The translations under genes were made by a program, and so were the position numbers. The notes under the pieces are model-generated. The model searched no databases. It was not told the DNA's origin and worked only from the letters and a program-made list of their open reading frames with translations. From the NCBI RefSeq assembly GCF_026344005.1, contig NZ_JAPKNH010000002.1, positions 744,001 through 808,000 on the forward strand: a stretch of 64,000 nucleotides of DNA, written 5' to 3'. Of the stretch, positions 10,051 through 19,882 are shown one piece after another. Each line of letters starts with the position of its first letter. The first letter of the stretch is position 1. The stretch is from Kaistia terrae. GTDB taxonomy: Bacteria; Pseudomonadota; Alphaproteobacteria; Rhizobiales; Kaistiaceae.

Positions 10051-10779
10051 TCAGTTGATCAGGAAGCCGCCATCGACCGGCAACGCCACGCCATTGATCA
10101 TCGAGGCGCGGTCGGACAGCAGATAGGCGATCGTCTCGGCGACTTCGCGCGGCTCGATGAAGCGGCCGAGCGGAATGCGCGCCAGCATCGGGTCGGCCTT
10201 TTCCGGTGCGCTCCACGCCTTGACCGCCATCGGCGTCAGCGTCACGCACGGGTTGACGGCATTCACGCGGATGCCCTTGCGGCCGAGTTCGTTGGCCATC
10301 ACCGTGGTCAGCCCGTCGAGTCCGCCCTTGGACGCACAATAGGCGGCATGATCCTCGAAGCCGATCCAGGACGACAGCGACGAGACGTTGACGATCGAGC
10401 CCTTGACGCCGCGCTCGATCATGTTGCGCGCGCATTCCTGCGCCACGATCGCCGCGGCGATGACGTTGACGTTGTAGAGATGCTGGAAGCTCTCGACCTT
10501 GGCTTCCAGGAAGGGCTCCAGCGTTGTCGTGCCGGCGCAATTGACCACGAGGTCGATCGGCTGGGCTGCGCGGGCGGCCTCGCGCGTCGCGATCGGGTCG
10601 GCGAGATCGACGGCGTAGGTCTCACAGCCGGTTTCGGCCGCCAGCGTTTCCAGATCCTTCGGATCGCGTGAGAGCGCCACGACAGTCGCGCCATATTCTG
10701 CCAGCAGCAGCACGGTGGCGCGGCCGATGCCCTTGCCGGCGCCGGTAACCAGAATGCGCTTGCCCTTGAATTCAGACAT
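10051..10779 (-). CDS. L-xylulose reductase-like SDR
   Basis: A 242-residue NAD(P)H-dependent SDR. The glycine motif TGAGKGIG is at 12-19, NCAG at 80-83, and the catalytic Ser133/Ser134, Tyr147 and Lys151 (YCASK) are complete. Along its length it resembles dicarbonyl/L-xylulose reductase (DCXR): ALSRDPKDLETL, AVNPCVTLTPMAVKAWS and PLGRFIEP all have close counterparts there. A role in pentitol or sugar metabolism is therefore plausible but unproven. GGAGG 8 bases before the ATG at 10779 sets the start; the frame runs open far upstream, but that extension has no coherent homology. Confidence 0.9.
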   Translation of the reverse strand: MSEFKGKRILVTGAGKGIGRATVLLLAEYGATVVALSRDPKDLETLAAETGCETYAVDLADPIATREAARAAQPIDLVVNCAGTTTLEPFLEAKVESFQHLYNVNVIAAAIVAQECARNMIERGVKGSIVNVSSLSSWIGFEDHAAYCASKGGLDGLTTVMANELGRKGIRVNAVNPCVTLTPMAVKAWSAPEKADPMLARIPLGRFIEPREVAETIAYLLSDRASMINGVALPVDGGFLIN

Positions 10780-10850
10780 TATTTTCCTCCCGAATGTCGT
10801 TCGCTGAAACCTAGCGCGAACCCCGGGGCAAATTCCATGGCGTTGATGGG

Positions 10851-11558
10851 TCAGCATCCCCAGATCGTTAGCGGCCCGGCCGGCTGGAAGCCGAGTTCGA
10901 GCGATTGCGCCAGCGCGTCGCCCTGCTCGTAGCCGATGATGGGTCGCTCGCCGGCCAGGTCGAGGGCGAAGCGAAGCGCTGCGGCCCGGCAGGCGGCCGA
11001 TGATTCGGCGGGGCCGAAGACGTTCGACCAGCCCAGGGCGGCGGTCGAGCGGTTGAGCGCGGCGCCCGCGAACACGGCGTCGCCGCGCCAGCCGCCGATC
11101 AGCGTGATGGCGGAATTTTGGAGCAGGCCTGGTGCGAAGGGCGAGGGGGCGGGATCGTCGCCGGACCAGCCGGCACGCCAGGCGTCGAAGGCCTGCGGTG
11201 TCGAGACGACCTTCCAGTCGAGACCATCGTCGCCGGTCGGTGCGGGCCGTCCCGGCGGGCGGAAAATCCAGGTGGCGCTGAAGAGCGGCGTCAAGCCAAG
11301 CGGCACGAGATCCAGCGCGGCGAAGCTGTCCTTGACCGCGAATCCGGCGTCGAGGGCGGTGGCTAGCATTGCCACCGCCGCGTGCTGCGCCTCGCCATTG
11401 TCCGGTGTGAGCGTGACGGCGTTCGGATAGAAGCGCGGCACCGGATGCCGGTTGAGCCAGAGCGACCCGGAAAATTCGCCGGGCCGGCCCCAGGCGCGGC
11501 AGACGGCGTCGCACCAATCGGCGTTGTTGCGGGCGGCAAGGCGGACGAGATCGCTCAT
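10851..11558 (-). CDS. GNAT-like hypothetical protein
   Basis: A 235-residue protein, probably cytosolic, without a signal peptide. The C-terminal part (AALRFALDLAGERPIIGYEQGDALAQSLELGFQPAGPL, here described in pieces: ERPIIGYEQGD then ELGFQPAGPLTIW) has the rhythm of the final strand-helix of GNAT acetyltransferase-like proteins. I cannot see a clear acetyl-CoA P-loop (Q/RxxGxG/A), so the activity may be absent. I chose ATG 11558 over 11582; both are in frame. It is followed downstream on the same strand, after 71 bases, by the L-xylulose-reductase-like gene and may form an operon with it. Confidence 0.7.
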   Translation of the reverse strand: MSDLVRLAARNNADWCDAVCRAWGRPGEFSGSLWLNRHPVPRFYPNAVTLTPDNGEAQHAAVAMLATALDAGFAVKDSFAALDLVPLGLTPLFSATWIFRPPGRPAPTGDDGLDWKVVSTPQAFDAWRAGWSGDDPAPSPFAPGLLQNSAITLIGGWRGDAVFAGAALNRSTAALGWSNVFGPAESSAACRAAALRFALDLAGERPIIGYEQGDALAQSLELGFQPAGPLTIWGC

Positions 11559-11596
11559 CCGCCCTGCATCCCTTGGCGGCAAGCCGCCGTCAAGCG

Positions 11597-12619
11597 TCAG
11601 TCCGGCTGGCGGCCGGCGCTCTGGCGTTCGAGCATCCAGCCGGGATATTCGGCCGGCAGCGCGCTGACTTCGTCGAGGCGCTTCAGTTCCTCGGCCGAGA
11701 GCTGGACGGTCGTCGCGGCGAGATTGTCGTCCAGTTGCTCAACGCTCTTGGCACCGATGATGACCGAGGTCACGACCGGCTGGTGCAGCAGCCAGGCGAG
11801 CGCGATGCGGGCGACCGAGACGCCCTTGGCGTCGCCGATCTCGCGCATCACGTCGATGACGTCATAGGCGCGGTCCTTGTTGATCGGCGGGAAGTCGAAA
11901 GTGGCGCGGCGTGCGCCGTCCGGTCCCTTGCCGTCGCGGTCATATTTGCCGGAAAGGAAGCCGCCGGCGAGCGGGCTCCAGACCATCAGGCCGACCTTCT
12001 GGTCCCGGAGCATCGGCACGACATCGCGCTCCAGATCGCGGCCGGCGATCGTGTAATAGGCCTGTAGCGAGGCGAAGCGCGCCCAGTCCTTGTGATCGGC
12101 GATGCCGAGCGCCTTCATGATCTGCCAGGACGCCCAATTCGAAACGCCGACATAGCGGACATGGCCCTGGCGGACCAGATCATCGAGCGCGCGCACGGTC
12201 TCCTCGACCGGGGTCAGCGGGTCGAAGCCGTGGATCTGGTAGAGGTCGATATAGTCCGTGCCGAGCCGCTTCAGGCTCGCCTTGACGGCGTCCATGATGT
12301 GGCCGCGCGAAGCGCCGCGGTCGTTCGGGCCGGGGCCGGTCTGGCCGAGCGCCTTGGTAGCGAGCACGACATCGCTGCGTTTGCGGCCGGAATTGACCAT
12401 GGCGCGGCCGGTGACTTCTTCCGACAGGCCTTCCGAATAAACGTCGGCGGTGTCGATGAAGTTGACCCCGGCATCGAGCGCGCGGGCGACGATATTGTCG
12501 GCGACCGACTGGTCGAGTTGGCCGATCGCGGTCCAGAAGCCGCGACCGCCGAAGGTCATGGTGCCGAGGCAGATTTCGGAAACGAGAAGTCCGGTGCCGC
12601 CGAGTGTCTTGGTTCGCAT
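11597..12619 (-). CDS. Aldo/keto reductase
   Basis: A 340-residue (beta/alpha)8-barrel NADPH-dependent oxidoreductase. The catalytic tetrad is visible: Asp56 and Tyr61 in FIDTADVY, Lys89 in ATKALG, and His130 in YQIHGFD. It also has VGVSNWASWQ and the NADP-site region VTSVIIGAKSVEQLDDNL. Sequence style is that of the YhdN/Tas-like AKR group. The substrate is unknown. It stands between the GNAT-like gene (38 bases away) and an SDR on the same strand. Confidence 0.93.
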   Translation of the reverse strand: MRTKTLGGTGLLVSEICLGTMTFGGRGFWTAIGQLDQSVADNIVARALDAGVNFIDTADVYSEGLSEEVTGRAMVNSGRKRSDVVLATKALGQTGPGPNDRGASRGHIMDAVKASLKRLGTDYIDLYQIHGFDPLTPVEETVRALDDLVRQGHVRYVGVSNWASWQIMKALGIADHKDWARFASLQAYYTIAGRDLERDVVPMLRDQKVGLMVWSPLAGGFLSGKYDRDGKGPDGARRATFDFPPINKDRAYDVIDVMREIGDAKGVSVARIALAWLLHQPVVTSVIIGAKSVEQLDDNLAATTVQLSAEELKRLDEVSALPAEYPGWMLERQSAGRQPD

Positions 12620-12706
12620 GGGAAAATCCGTTCAGGTGAACGACGCCGGAGGGCGTCGATGGGTTTGGAAGAAGGCCGGGTGAGGCAAGCAGCCCCGGAG
12701 ACGTGG

Positions 12707-13543
12707 CTAGAAGTGGCCGTCCGTGGTGGGGGAGAGCGGCCGCGTCGCTTCGAGTTCGGATTGCAACCGCTCGATCTTGGCCTGGAAGACGCCGGCGGCA
12801 TCGGAGCCCGCGGCGTAGCGGAAGAGCAGCTTTTCGCGGGAGGCGAGCTCGACGATCACGCCGGCAAGCTTGGCTGGGTCGCCCGCCTGCTGGTGGTTTC
12901 GATCCTTGTAGCCGTTGCGGATCTGCGCCGAGACTTCCGCATAGTCCTCGATCGGCTTGGCGCCGAAGCGCACCGAGGTTTCGTCCAGGAAGTCGGTCCG
13001 GAAGAAGCCGGGCTCAACCACCGTCACATGGATGCCGAAGGGCTCGACTTCCTGCGCCAGCGATTCCGAGAAGCCCTCGATGGCGAACTTGCTGGCGCAA
13101 TAGAGCGAGCCGCCGAGGCCGCCGCGAATGCCGGCAATCGAGGAGATGTTGAAGATGTGGCCAGCGCGCTGCTTGCGCATTACCGGCAGGATGGCGCGGG
13201 TGACGTTGAACAGGCCGAACACGTTGGTGGCGAACTGGCGCTCGGCGTCGCCGGCCGCCGATTCCTCGAACAGGCCGAGATGGCCATAGCCTGCATTGTT
13301 GACCAGAACATCGATGCGACCGAACTTTTGCACGGCGGCTTCGACGGCGGCGGCGATCTGTGCCGGGTCTGTGACGTCGAGCGCCAGCGCCAGAACGCGG
13401 TCGCCATCTGCCGCGAAGGCTTCGCGGATGCCGGCCGGATCGCGGCCGGTTGCGACGACGCTGTCGCCCTTGTGGAGAGCCGCCTTGACGATCTCGGCAC
13501 CGATGCCGCGCGTCGAACCCGTGACGAACCAGATCTTGCTCAT
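12707..13543 (-). CDS. Classical SDR oxidoreductase
   Basis: A 278-residue SDR with TGSTRGIG (8-15), NNAG (82-85), catalytic Ser134/135, Tyr148 and Lys152 (YCASK), and the C-terminal extension typical of the 270-280-residue oxidoreductases often found beside AraC-type regulators. AGGGAG stands before the ATG at 13543. It is divergent from the frameshifted AraC-type gene at 13700, whose regulation of this SDR is a reasonable guess from the layout. Substrate unknown. Confidence 0.92.
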   Translation of the reverse strand: MSKIWFVTGSTRGIGAEIVKAALHKGDSVVATGRDPAGIREAFAADGDRVLALALDVTDPAQIAAAVEAAVQKFGRIDVLVNNAGYGHLGLFEESAAGDAERQFATNVFGLFNVTRAILPVMRKQRAGHIFNISSIAGIRGGLGGSLYCASKFAIEGFSESLAQEVEPFGIHVTVVEPGFFRTDFLDETSVRFGAKPIEDYAEVSAQIRNGYKDRNHQQAGDPAKLAGVIVELASREKLLFRYAAGSDAAGVFQAKIERLQSELEATRPLSPTTDGHF

Positions 13544-13699
13544 GTCGAACTCCCTTTGGTTGTTGAGGGAAGATGGAGCGCCGGAGGCCGAAGCGTTAGC
13601 CGATAGCTGCCAGCTTCTTGCACGATCCTGTCAGAGTGCCGATCTACGCTGCCAGCGCGCTTGCACCTTGCGAGGGCTGGTCGTCTTATCGGAGCCACC

Positions 13700-14612
13700 A
13701 TGGAAGACATGAACGAACTCCGCGCCCTGATCGAGCGCCACTGCGCCTCGCCTCGTTTCGAGACGGCAATTCCGCGTGTGACGTTGCTGCGTTCCTGCAC
13801 GCAGACGGGTCCCGCCCGCGTTCTCTACGAGCCTCTGTTCTGCGCCGTGGCGCAGGGACGCAAGCAGGTGGTGGTTGGCGACAGGCTGCTGATCTATGAC
13901 ACGGCAAAGTATCTCGTCGTTTCGGTCGACCTGCCGGTCAGCGGTGCGATCCTGGATGCCAGTGACACAGAGCCCTTATCTCGCCTTCAGCCTGCGGCTT
14001 GACCGCGCCGCGCTGGCTTCGATGCTGCTGGAGCTGGCCGAGATGGACGATGACGGCGCGCCGGCGGCCGGCATGGCTGTCAGCCCGATCGACGCGGAAT
14101 TGCTCGATCCTGTCGTCCGCATGCTTCGCCTGCTGGATCGCCCGCGCGACCTCGAGATTTTGGCCCCGCTGGCCGAGCGGGAAATTCTCTATCGGCTGCT
14201 GACCGGAGCGCAGGGGCGCATGCTGCGCCAGATCGCGCTTTCCGACAGCCGGCTGTCCTGCATCAGCCGCGCCATCGACTGGATCAAGCACAACTATCGC
14301 GACACCATGCGGGTCGAGGCGCTGGCCGAAATCGCCGGCATGAGCGGCTCGTCGTTCCATCGTCACTTCAAGGCGGTGACGTCGATGAGCCCGCTGCAGT
14401 TCCAGAAGCAGATCCGGTTGCAGGAAGCGCGTCGGCTCCTGCTGATCCAGCGCGCGGACGCCGGCAGCATCGGCTTCGCGGTCGGCTATGAGAGCCAGTC
14501 GCAGTTCAGTCGCGAATATAGCCGCCTGTTCGGCGAGCCGCCGGGTCGCGACGCGGCCAGGCTGCGTGAACTCTCGGCGCTGGACCCGCAGCGCCTGGCG
14601 CAGCCGGTCTAG
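13700..14612 (+). pseudogene. AraC-family regulator, interrupted by a +1 frameshift
   Basis: Two overlapping frames together encode one AraC regulator of about 303 residues. Frame one starts at ATG 13700 (GGAG at 13691-13694) and gives the PF06719-type N-terminal domain, ending in LPVSGAILDASDTEP. Homology continues in the next frame from TAT at 13977 (YLAFSLRLDRAALASML), through to the C-terminal double helix-turn-helix (VEALAEIAGMSGSSFHRHF; IGFAVGYESQSQFSREY), stopping at 14612. Removing one T of CCCTTATC at 13973-13980 restores a single frame. Either the gene is a recent pseudogene or the base is a sequencing error; the DNA-binding domain alone could still be made only if an internal start is used. 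Confidence 0.85.
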
Positions 14613-14630
14613 GCGGATCAACAACGAAAA

Positions 14631-14654
14631 ACGGCGCGGGAATTCCCGCGCCGT
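14631..14654 (-). terminator. Terminator of the sugar ABC operon
   Basis: A perfect 10-bp stem (ACGGCGCGGG / CCCGCGCCGT) with an AATT loop, followed on the minus strand by TTTTTC. It lies 27 bases beyond the last permease stop and also faces the AraC gene end. The arms are identical to those of the icd terminator. Confidence 0.85.
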
Positions 14655-14680
14655 TTCGAGTTTGGCCCAGCGGAAGCTGG

Positions 14681-15577
14681 CTATTCCTTGACCGCGCCCG
14701 TCATCGACGAGACGTAGGAGTCGACGAAGAACGAGTAGAGGATGACGACGGGGAGGGAGCCGAACAGGGCGCCCGCCATCAGCGCTCCCCACTCGAACAC
14801 GTCGCCGCGCACCAACTCCGTCAATACGCCGACCGGGATCGTCTTGTTCTCGGACGACTGGATGAAGGTCAGCGCATAGATGAATTCGTTCCACGACAGC
14901 GTGAAGGCGAAGATGCCGGCCGAGATCAGTCCCGGTACGGCGAGCGGCAGGATGACCTTGATCAGGATCTGCCAGCGTGTCGCGCCATCGACCAGGGCGC
15001 TTTCCTCGAGCTCGAAGGGGATCGAGCGGAAATAGCCCATCAGCAGCCAGGTACAGAACGGAATGAGGAAGGTCGGGTAGGTGAAGATCAACGCCAGCTT
15101 GGTGTCATAGATTCCGAACTGGAAGACGATGACGGCGAGCGGGATGAACAGGATCGACGGAGGAACCAGATAGGCGAGGAAGATCATCAACCCCGCCGGC
15201 CGCGAACCGGTGAACCGAACGCGTTCGATGGCGTAGGCCGCGAAGACGGACGCTGCCAGGGAGAGCACCGTCGAGCCGAAAGCGACCAGCATCGTGTTCC
15301 ACAGCCAGCCGGGATAGGACGTTTCGAACAGCAGGTATTTGATGTGGTCGAGCGTCGGCTCGACCACCCAGAACGGGCTGTACTGGTCGTAGTTGGTCAG
15401 CTGGTGGTTGGGCTTCACCGCCGTGATCGCCATCCAGTAGAACGGGAAGATCAGGACGAAGACGAAGACGGCGAGCGGAAGATAGACCGTCACGAGCCGG
15501 CGGGGCAGGCGGTTCAGATAGCTCATGCCCTCCGCGTCGTCATTCAGGGCCGGGTCGTTCTTTGCGGAAATTGCCAT
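14681..15577 (-). CDS. Sugar ABC transporter permease, MalG/UgpE type
   Basis: A 298-residue inner-membrane protein with about six transmembrane helices. The EAA loop reads ELEESALVDGATRWQILIKV then LPLAVPGLISAG, the contact site for the ATPase. It ends in SSMTGAVKE, a common tail of this class of CUT1 permeases. AGGAGAG precedes the ATG at 15577. It is the last gene of the operon and lies 10 bases after the partner permease. Substrate unknown; CUT1 systems carry oligosaccharides, glycerol phosphate or polyols. Confidence 0.93.
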   Translation of the reverse strand: MAISAKNDPALNDDAEGMSYLNRLPRRLVTVYLPLAVFVFVLIFPFYWMAITAVKPNHQLTNYDQYSPFWVVEPTLDHIKYLLFETSYPGWLWNTMLVAFGSTVLSLAASVFAAYAIERVRFTGSRPAGLMIFLAYLVPPSILFIPLAVIVFQFGIYDTKLALIFTYPTFLIPFCTWLLMGYFRSIPFELEESALVDGATRWQILIKVILPLAVPGLISAGIFAFTLSWNEFIYALTFIQSSENKTIPVGVLTELVRGDVFEWGALMAGALFGSLPVVILYSFFVDSYVSSMTGAVKE

Positions 15578-15587
15578 GGTTTCTCTC

Positions 15588-16520
15588 CTAGTCCTGACCG
15601 CCCTGCTGCCACTTCCGCCGTTGCAGGCCGAAGAAGCTGAACAGGATCGCTGCGAGCAGGAAGGGGATCATCGCGACGGCAATGGCAGCACCTTCGCCAA
15701 GCTGGCCACCGGGGATGCCGCGCTGGAACGACAGCGTCGCCATGAGGTGGGTCGCGTTCACAGGGCCGCCCTTGGTGAGAACATAGATCAGCTGGAAGTC
15801 GGTGAAGGTGAACAGAACCGAGAAGGTCATCACCACGGCGATGATCGGGCTCAGCAGCGGCAAGGTCACGAGGCGGAAGCGCTGCCAGCTCGTGGCGCCA
15901 TCCAGCGAGGCTGCTTCCTGCAGCGACGGCGGGATGGTCTGCAATCCGGCCAGGAGCGAGATGGCGACGAAGGGGATGCCGCGCCAGACATTGGCCGCGA
16001 TCACCGAAATGCGGGCGTTGGTCGGATCGCCGAGGAAATTGATCGGGCCGTCGATCCAGCCGATCTGCATCAGCGACCAGGAAATGATCGAAAACTGCGC
16101 GTCGAAGATCCACCAGAAGGCGAGCGCGGAGAGAACCGTCGGCACGACCCAGGGAAGAAGGACGAGGGCGCGGAAGAATGATTTGAACGGCAGGTTCTCG
16201 TTCAGGATCATCGCCAGCCAGAGGCCGAGCACGAATTTCAGGACCGAGGCGACGAAGGTGTAAACGACCGTGTTGAAAACGGAGGTCCAGAAGACGGGGT
16301 CATCCCAGAGATAACGGTAGTTCTCCAGGCCGATGAAGACGCCGTCGCGACCGATCTTCGCATCGGTGAAACCAAGCCACACGCCGAGGCCGAGCGGGTA
16401 GGTGAGGAAGCAGATCAAAAACACCGCCGCCGGCAGCATGAACATAAGTCCCATAGCATTCTTGCTCTGGAACATGTCCGCCACGCGGGATCGCGGTTTT
16501 TGGGAAGTGTAGGAACTCAT
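15588..16520 (-). CDS. Sugar ABC transporter permease, MalF/UgpA type
   Basis: A 310-residue inner-membrane protein with six or so helices and the EAA loop LQEAASLDGATSWQRFRLV then TLPLLSP. It forms the heterodimeric channel with the product of the next gene. The start at 16520 is preferred over 16526, because the GGAG Shine-Dalgarno sequence touches the upstream ATG directly but sits 6 bases before 16520. Confidence 0.92.
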   Translation of the reverse strand: MSSYTSQKPRSRVADMFQSKNAMGLMFMLPAAVFLICFLTYPLGLGVWLGFTDAKIGRDGVFIGLENYRYLWDDPVFWTSVFNTVVYTFVASVLKFVLGLWLAMILNENLPFKSFFRALVLLPWVVPTVLSALAFWWIFDAQFSIISWSLMQIGWIDGPINFLGDPTNARISVIAANVWRGIPFVAISLLAGLQTIPPSLQEAASLDGATSWQRFRLVTLPLLSPIIAVVMTFSVLFTFTDFQLIYVLTKGGPVNATHLMATLSFQRGIPGGQLGEGAAIAVAMIPFLLAAILFSFFGLQRRKWQQGGQD

Positions 16521-16592
16521 GGACATCTCCGCGCCCAGGCATGGATCAGGGTGTTTCCCGCCGCTCTGCGCGGCGGGAAACGAAGGTGCCGA

Positions 16593-17909
16593 CTAGACGC
16601 GGTAGTAGCGTTGCGCGCGACGTTCGGCCTGGGCGATGGCGTCCTCAGGCGACATCTGGCCGGTGACGGCGGTGGCATACATATCGACCAGGACATAGTC
16701 CGCCATGGTCGCTGCCGAGGCGGTGCCGAGCGGGCCGGCATAGCCGTTGGGACGCAGCGAACCGGACGCCTTGGCATAGGCCGCATGGATCGGATTGCTG
16801 GTCCAGACCGGATTATCGGCGAACGCCTTGAGCGGCTGGCAGCAATAGGCGCTGGCGCCTTCGATCCAGCTGTTCATGTTGTCCGCCTGGTACATGAACT
16901 GCAGATAGGCCTTGGCCGCTTCCGGATACTTCGTGTGCTTGAAGACGGAGAGGGTCGAGGCCTGGTGAAGCTCGACGGATTCGCCAACCGGACCGATCGG
17001 CAGATTGACCGAACGCATGTCCTCGGCGATTTCCTTCATCGAAGGATCCTTGATGGCGGCGTAGTAGACCGACACGCCATTGGCGGTCAGCGATACCTGG
17101 CCGGCCAGGAAGGCGCGGTTGTTGTTGACGTCCTGCCAGCTTTCCGTTCCCGGAATGAAGGTCTTGTAGAGCTCCTGCGCATATTTGACCGAAGCCAGCG
17201 TCTCGGGGCTGTTGAGGACGACATTGCCCGCCTCGTCGACCATCTTGCCGCCATGGCTCCACAGCAGCCAATGGGCGTAGTTGTTGCCGTCGCCGACAGC
17301 CTTGCCATGCGGGAAGCCAGCCGGGGTGCCCTTCGCCTGCAGGGCCTTGCAGAGCTCGAGGAAACCGGCTGTGTCCTTCGGGAATTCGTTGAAGCCGGCC
17401 GCCTTCATGTGGCTGTCGCGATAGACGATGGCGTTGCCGATCGCGCAGAGGGGCAGGGCGATGAACTTGCCGTCGCGCTTGGCGTAGCCCTCGAGGCCGG
17501 GGTACCAGCCGCCATGGGCGCCGCCCAGATATTCGCCGAGTTCGGTCAGGTCGAGCAGCTTGTCGGGATATTGCTGCGGATCATCAAACCAGCTCATCAC
17601 CATGTCCGGGCCGGAGCCGATATTGGCCGCGACTGCCGCCTTCGGACGGACGTCCTCCCAGCTTTCCTTGTCGATGCGAACCGCGACGCCGGTTGCGTCG
17701 GTGAACTTCTTCGTGTTGGCGAGCCAGGCGGCTTCCTCACCCGGGACGAACGGGACCCAGCGCAGCAGACGAAGCGAAGCGCCTTCTTCCGGCTTGTAGG
17801 TCGGCGCCGCGGCCTGGGCGAATGCGGGGCTGATTCCGAGCCCGCCAAGGCCGGTCGCAGCGACTAGTCCGGCGGACGTGGTCAGAAAATGGCGTCTGTT
17901 CAAAGTCAT
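16593..17909 (-). CDS. ABC transporter sugar-binding protein, Tat-exported
   Basis: A 438-residue periplasmic extracellular solute-binding protein (family 1). The N-terminus MTLNRRHFLTTSAG is a twin-arginine signal followed by a hydrophobic stretch and an AFAQA cleavage site near residue 32. The mature part shows family-1 features such as DMVMSWFDDPQQYP and the C-terminal helix EDAIAQAERRAQRYYRV. GGAGG precedes the ATG. It lies second in the operon, between the ATPase and the permeases. Ligand not determinable by eye. Confidence 0.92.
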   Translation of the reverse strand: MTLNRRHFLTTSAGLVAATGLGGLGISPAFAQAAAPTYKPEEGASLRLLRWVPFVPGEEAAWLANTKKFTDATGVAVRIDKESWEDVRPKAAVAANIGSGPDMVMSWFDDPQQYPDKLLDLTELGEYLGGAHGGWYPGLEGYAKRDGKFIALPLCAIGNAIVYRDSHMKAAGFNEFPKDTAGFLELCKALQAKGTPAGFPHGKAVGDGNNYAHWLLWSHGGKMVDEAGNVVLNSPETLASVKYAQELYKTFIPGTESWQDVNNNRAFLAGQVSLTANGVSVYYAAIKDPSMKEIAEDMRSVNLPIGPVGESVELHQASTLSVFKHTKYPEAAKAYLQFMYQADNMNSWIEGASAYCCQPLKAFADNPVWTSNPIHAAYAKASGSLRPNGYAGPLGTASAATMADYVLVDMYATAVTGQMSPEDAIAQAERRAQRYYRV

Positions 17910-17995
17910 GGGGTTCCTCCTCCTCCTGCTTTTTGCGGGATTTGCCTGCGTTGCAGGCGCCGTCCCGAAGCGGCGCGCTCTTTGGGGATGGATCC

Positions 17996-19057
<1,062 letters not shown>

Positions 19058-19537
19058 ACACGTCCTCCCAGAACTTAATGTAAGTGCCGCCTTTGGATGC
19101 ATCCTGGCGGTGATTTTTCGACACGCGCCATTGACCCTGGGCGTCGACGCCGGGCGTCTTGCCGGCATTGCGGACGTTTTGCATGAATTAGGTGCGCGCC
19201 ACGCTGCCTGACGGTCGTTTCATGCTGCTGCCGGTCGATTCCCGCGAGAGGTTCGCAAGACACTGGCTGAATGCCTGTCGCAATTGCGTCCCACGCTCCT
19301 CATGCGCTGGTGCCTCGGTCGCTGTGTCGCGGAACGGAAATCCAGCCGGCTCGCGCTGGTTTGATTGTGCCGCAAGGCTTGCCGATGGGCTCACGAACAG
19401 CGCGCACCTCCATGCGCCGCCGTGGCAATTGCCGTTCCAGAGTTAGCCGCCTCAACCGCTCACAGAGCGGCATGAGCTTGCGCCAACTCGTCCAAGACAG
19501 TCTCTCCCTCTGTCCGAGTACGCGGCTATGTCGCGCA

Positions 19538-19549
19538 GATCAATTGATC
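19538..19549. promoter_or_regulatory. 12-bp palindrome in the AT-rich gap
   Basis: GATCAATTGATC is perfectly self-complementary. It lies about 480 bases upstream of the sugar ABC ATPase start. Possible operator; no known motif assigned. Confidence 0.35.
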
Positions 19550-19591
19550 ATATGAAAAGTTATTCGCTGCGGTCAACACAACGCGGCATGG

Positions 19592-19606
19592 TTATTTAGA
19601 ATAACG
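19592..19606. promoter_or_regulatory. Inverted repeat in the AT-rich gap
   Basis: GTTATT-TAG-AATAAC, perfect 6-bp arms with a 3-base centre. The size and symmetry suit a dimeric regulator; the target gene is unclear. Confidence 0.35.
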
Positions 19607-19830
19607 CGTGAGCCTGTGTATTTGTTGCGTCGCAATAAGATGAGTCTTCGACAATTGAGCAGTTGCAACATCGTAAACTATCGATAATTTTGAACTATAG
19701 GGCAGCCGTTCGATTTGTTCGTTTCGTATTGGGTATGCTGACGTAAGCGTCATGCCGGATGCCGCAATTGGGGGGTGATAGTTTGCGCCCCATCGCGTCG
19801 ATGGCATTGAACCGTGTTGCCCAAAAGAAA

Positions 19831-19856
19831 ACGGCGCGGGGATGAGCCCGCGCCGT
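19831..19856 (-). terminator. Terminator of icd
   Basis: A perfect 10-bp stem (ACGGCGCGGG / CCCGCGCCGT) with a GATGAG loop, followed on the minus strand by TTTTCTTTT. It starts 27 bases beyond the icd stop. Stem arms are the same as in the terminator at 14631-14654. Confidence 0.9.
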
Positions 19857-19882
19857 TTCGTATTCCGATCAGGTGGTGAGGC

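Larger units (their letters stand above)
19058..19882. other. 825-base gap without a convincing gene; AT-rich core
   Basis: Between the sugar ABC operon (promoter side) and the icd stop. The part 19080-19500 is GC-rich with several short open frames, none with family resemblance or consistent codon pattern. From about 19540 to 19760 base composition shifts visibly to A+T. This core carries a 12-bp perfect palindrome (19538-19549) and a second inverted repeat (19592-19606). It probably contains the ABC operon promoter and possibly remains of a lost regulator gene. Confidence 0.6.

Noticed and set aside
10780-11517. Upstream extension of the L-xylulose-reductase-like frame
   Set aside because: The frame lacks stops only because of GC content; GGAGG and homology place the start at 10779, and the extension overlaps the GNAT-like gene.
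19192-19446. 84-codon frame in the non-coding gap
   Set aside because: No homology, overlapping equally long frames on both strands and no Shine-Dalgarno sequence.
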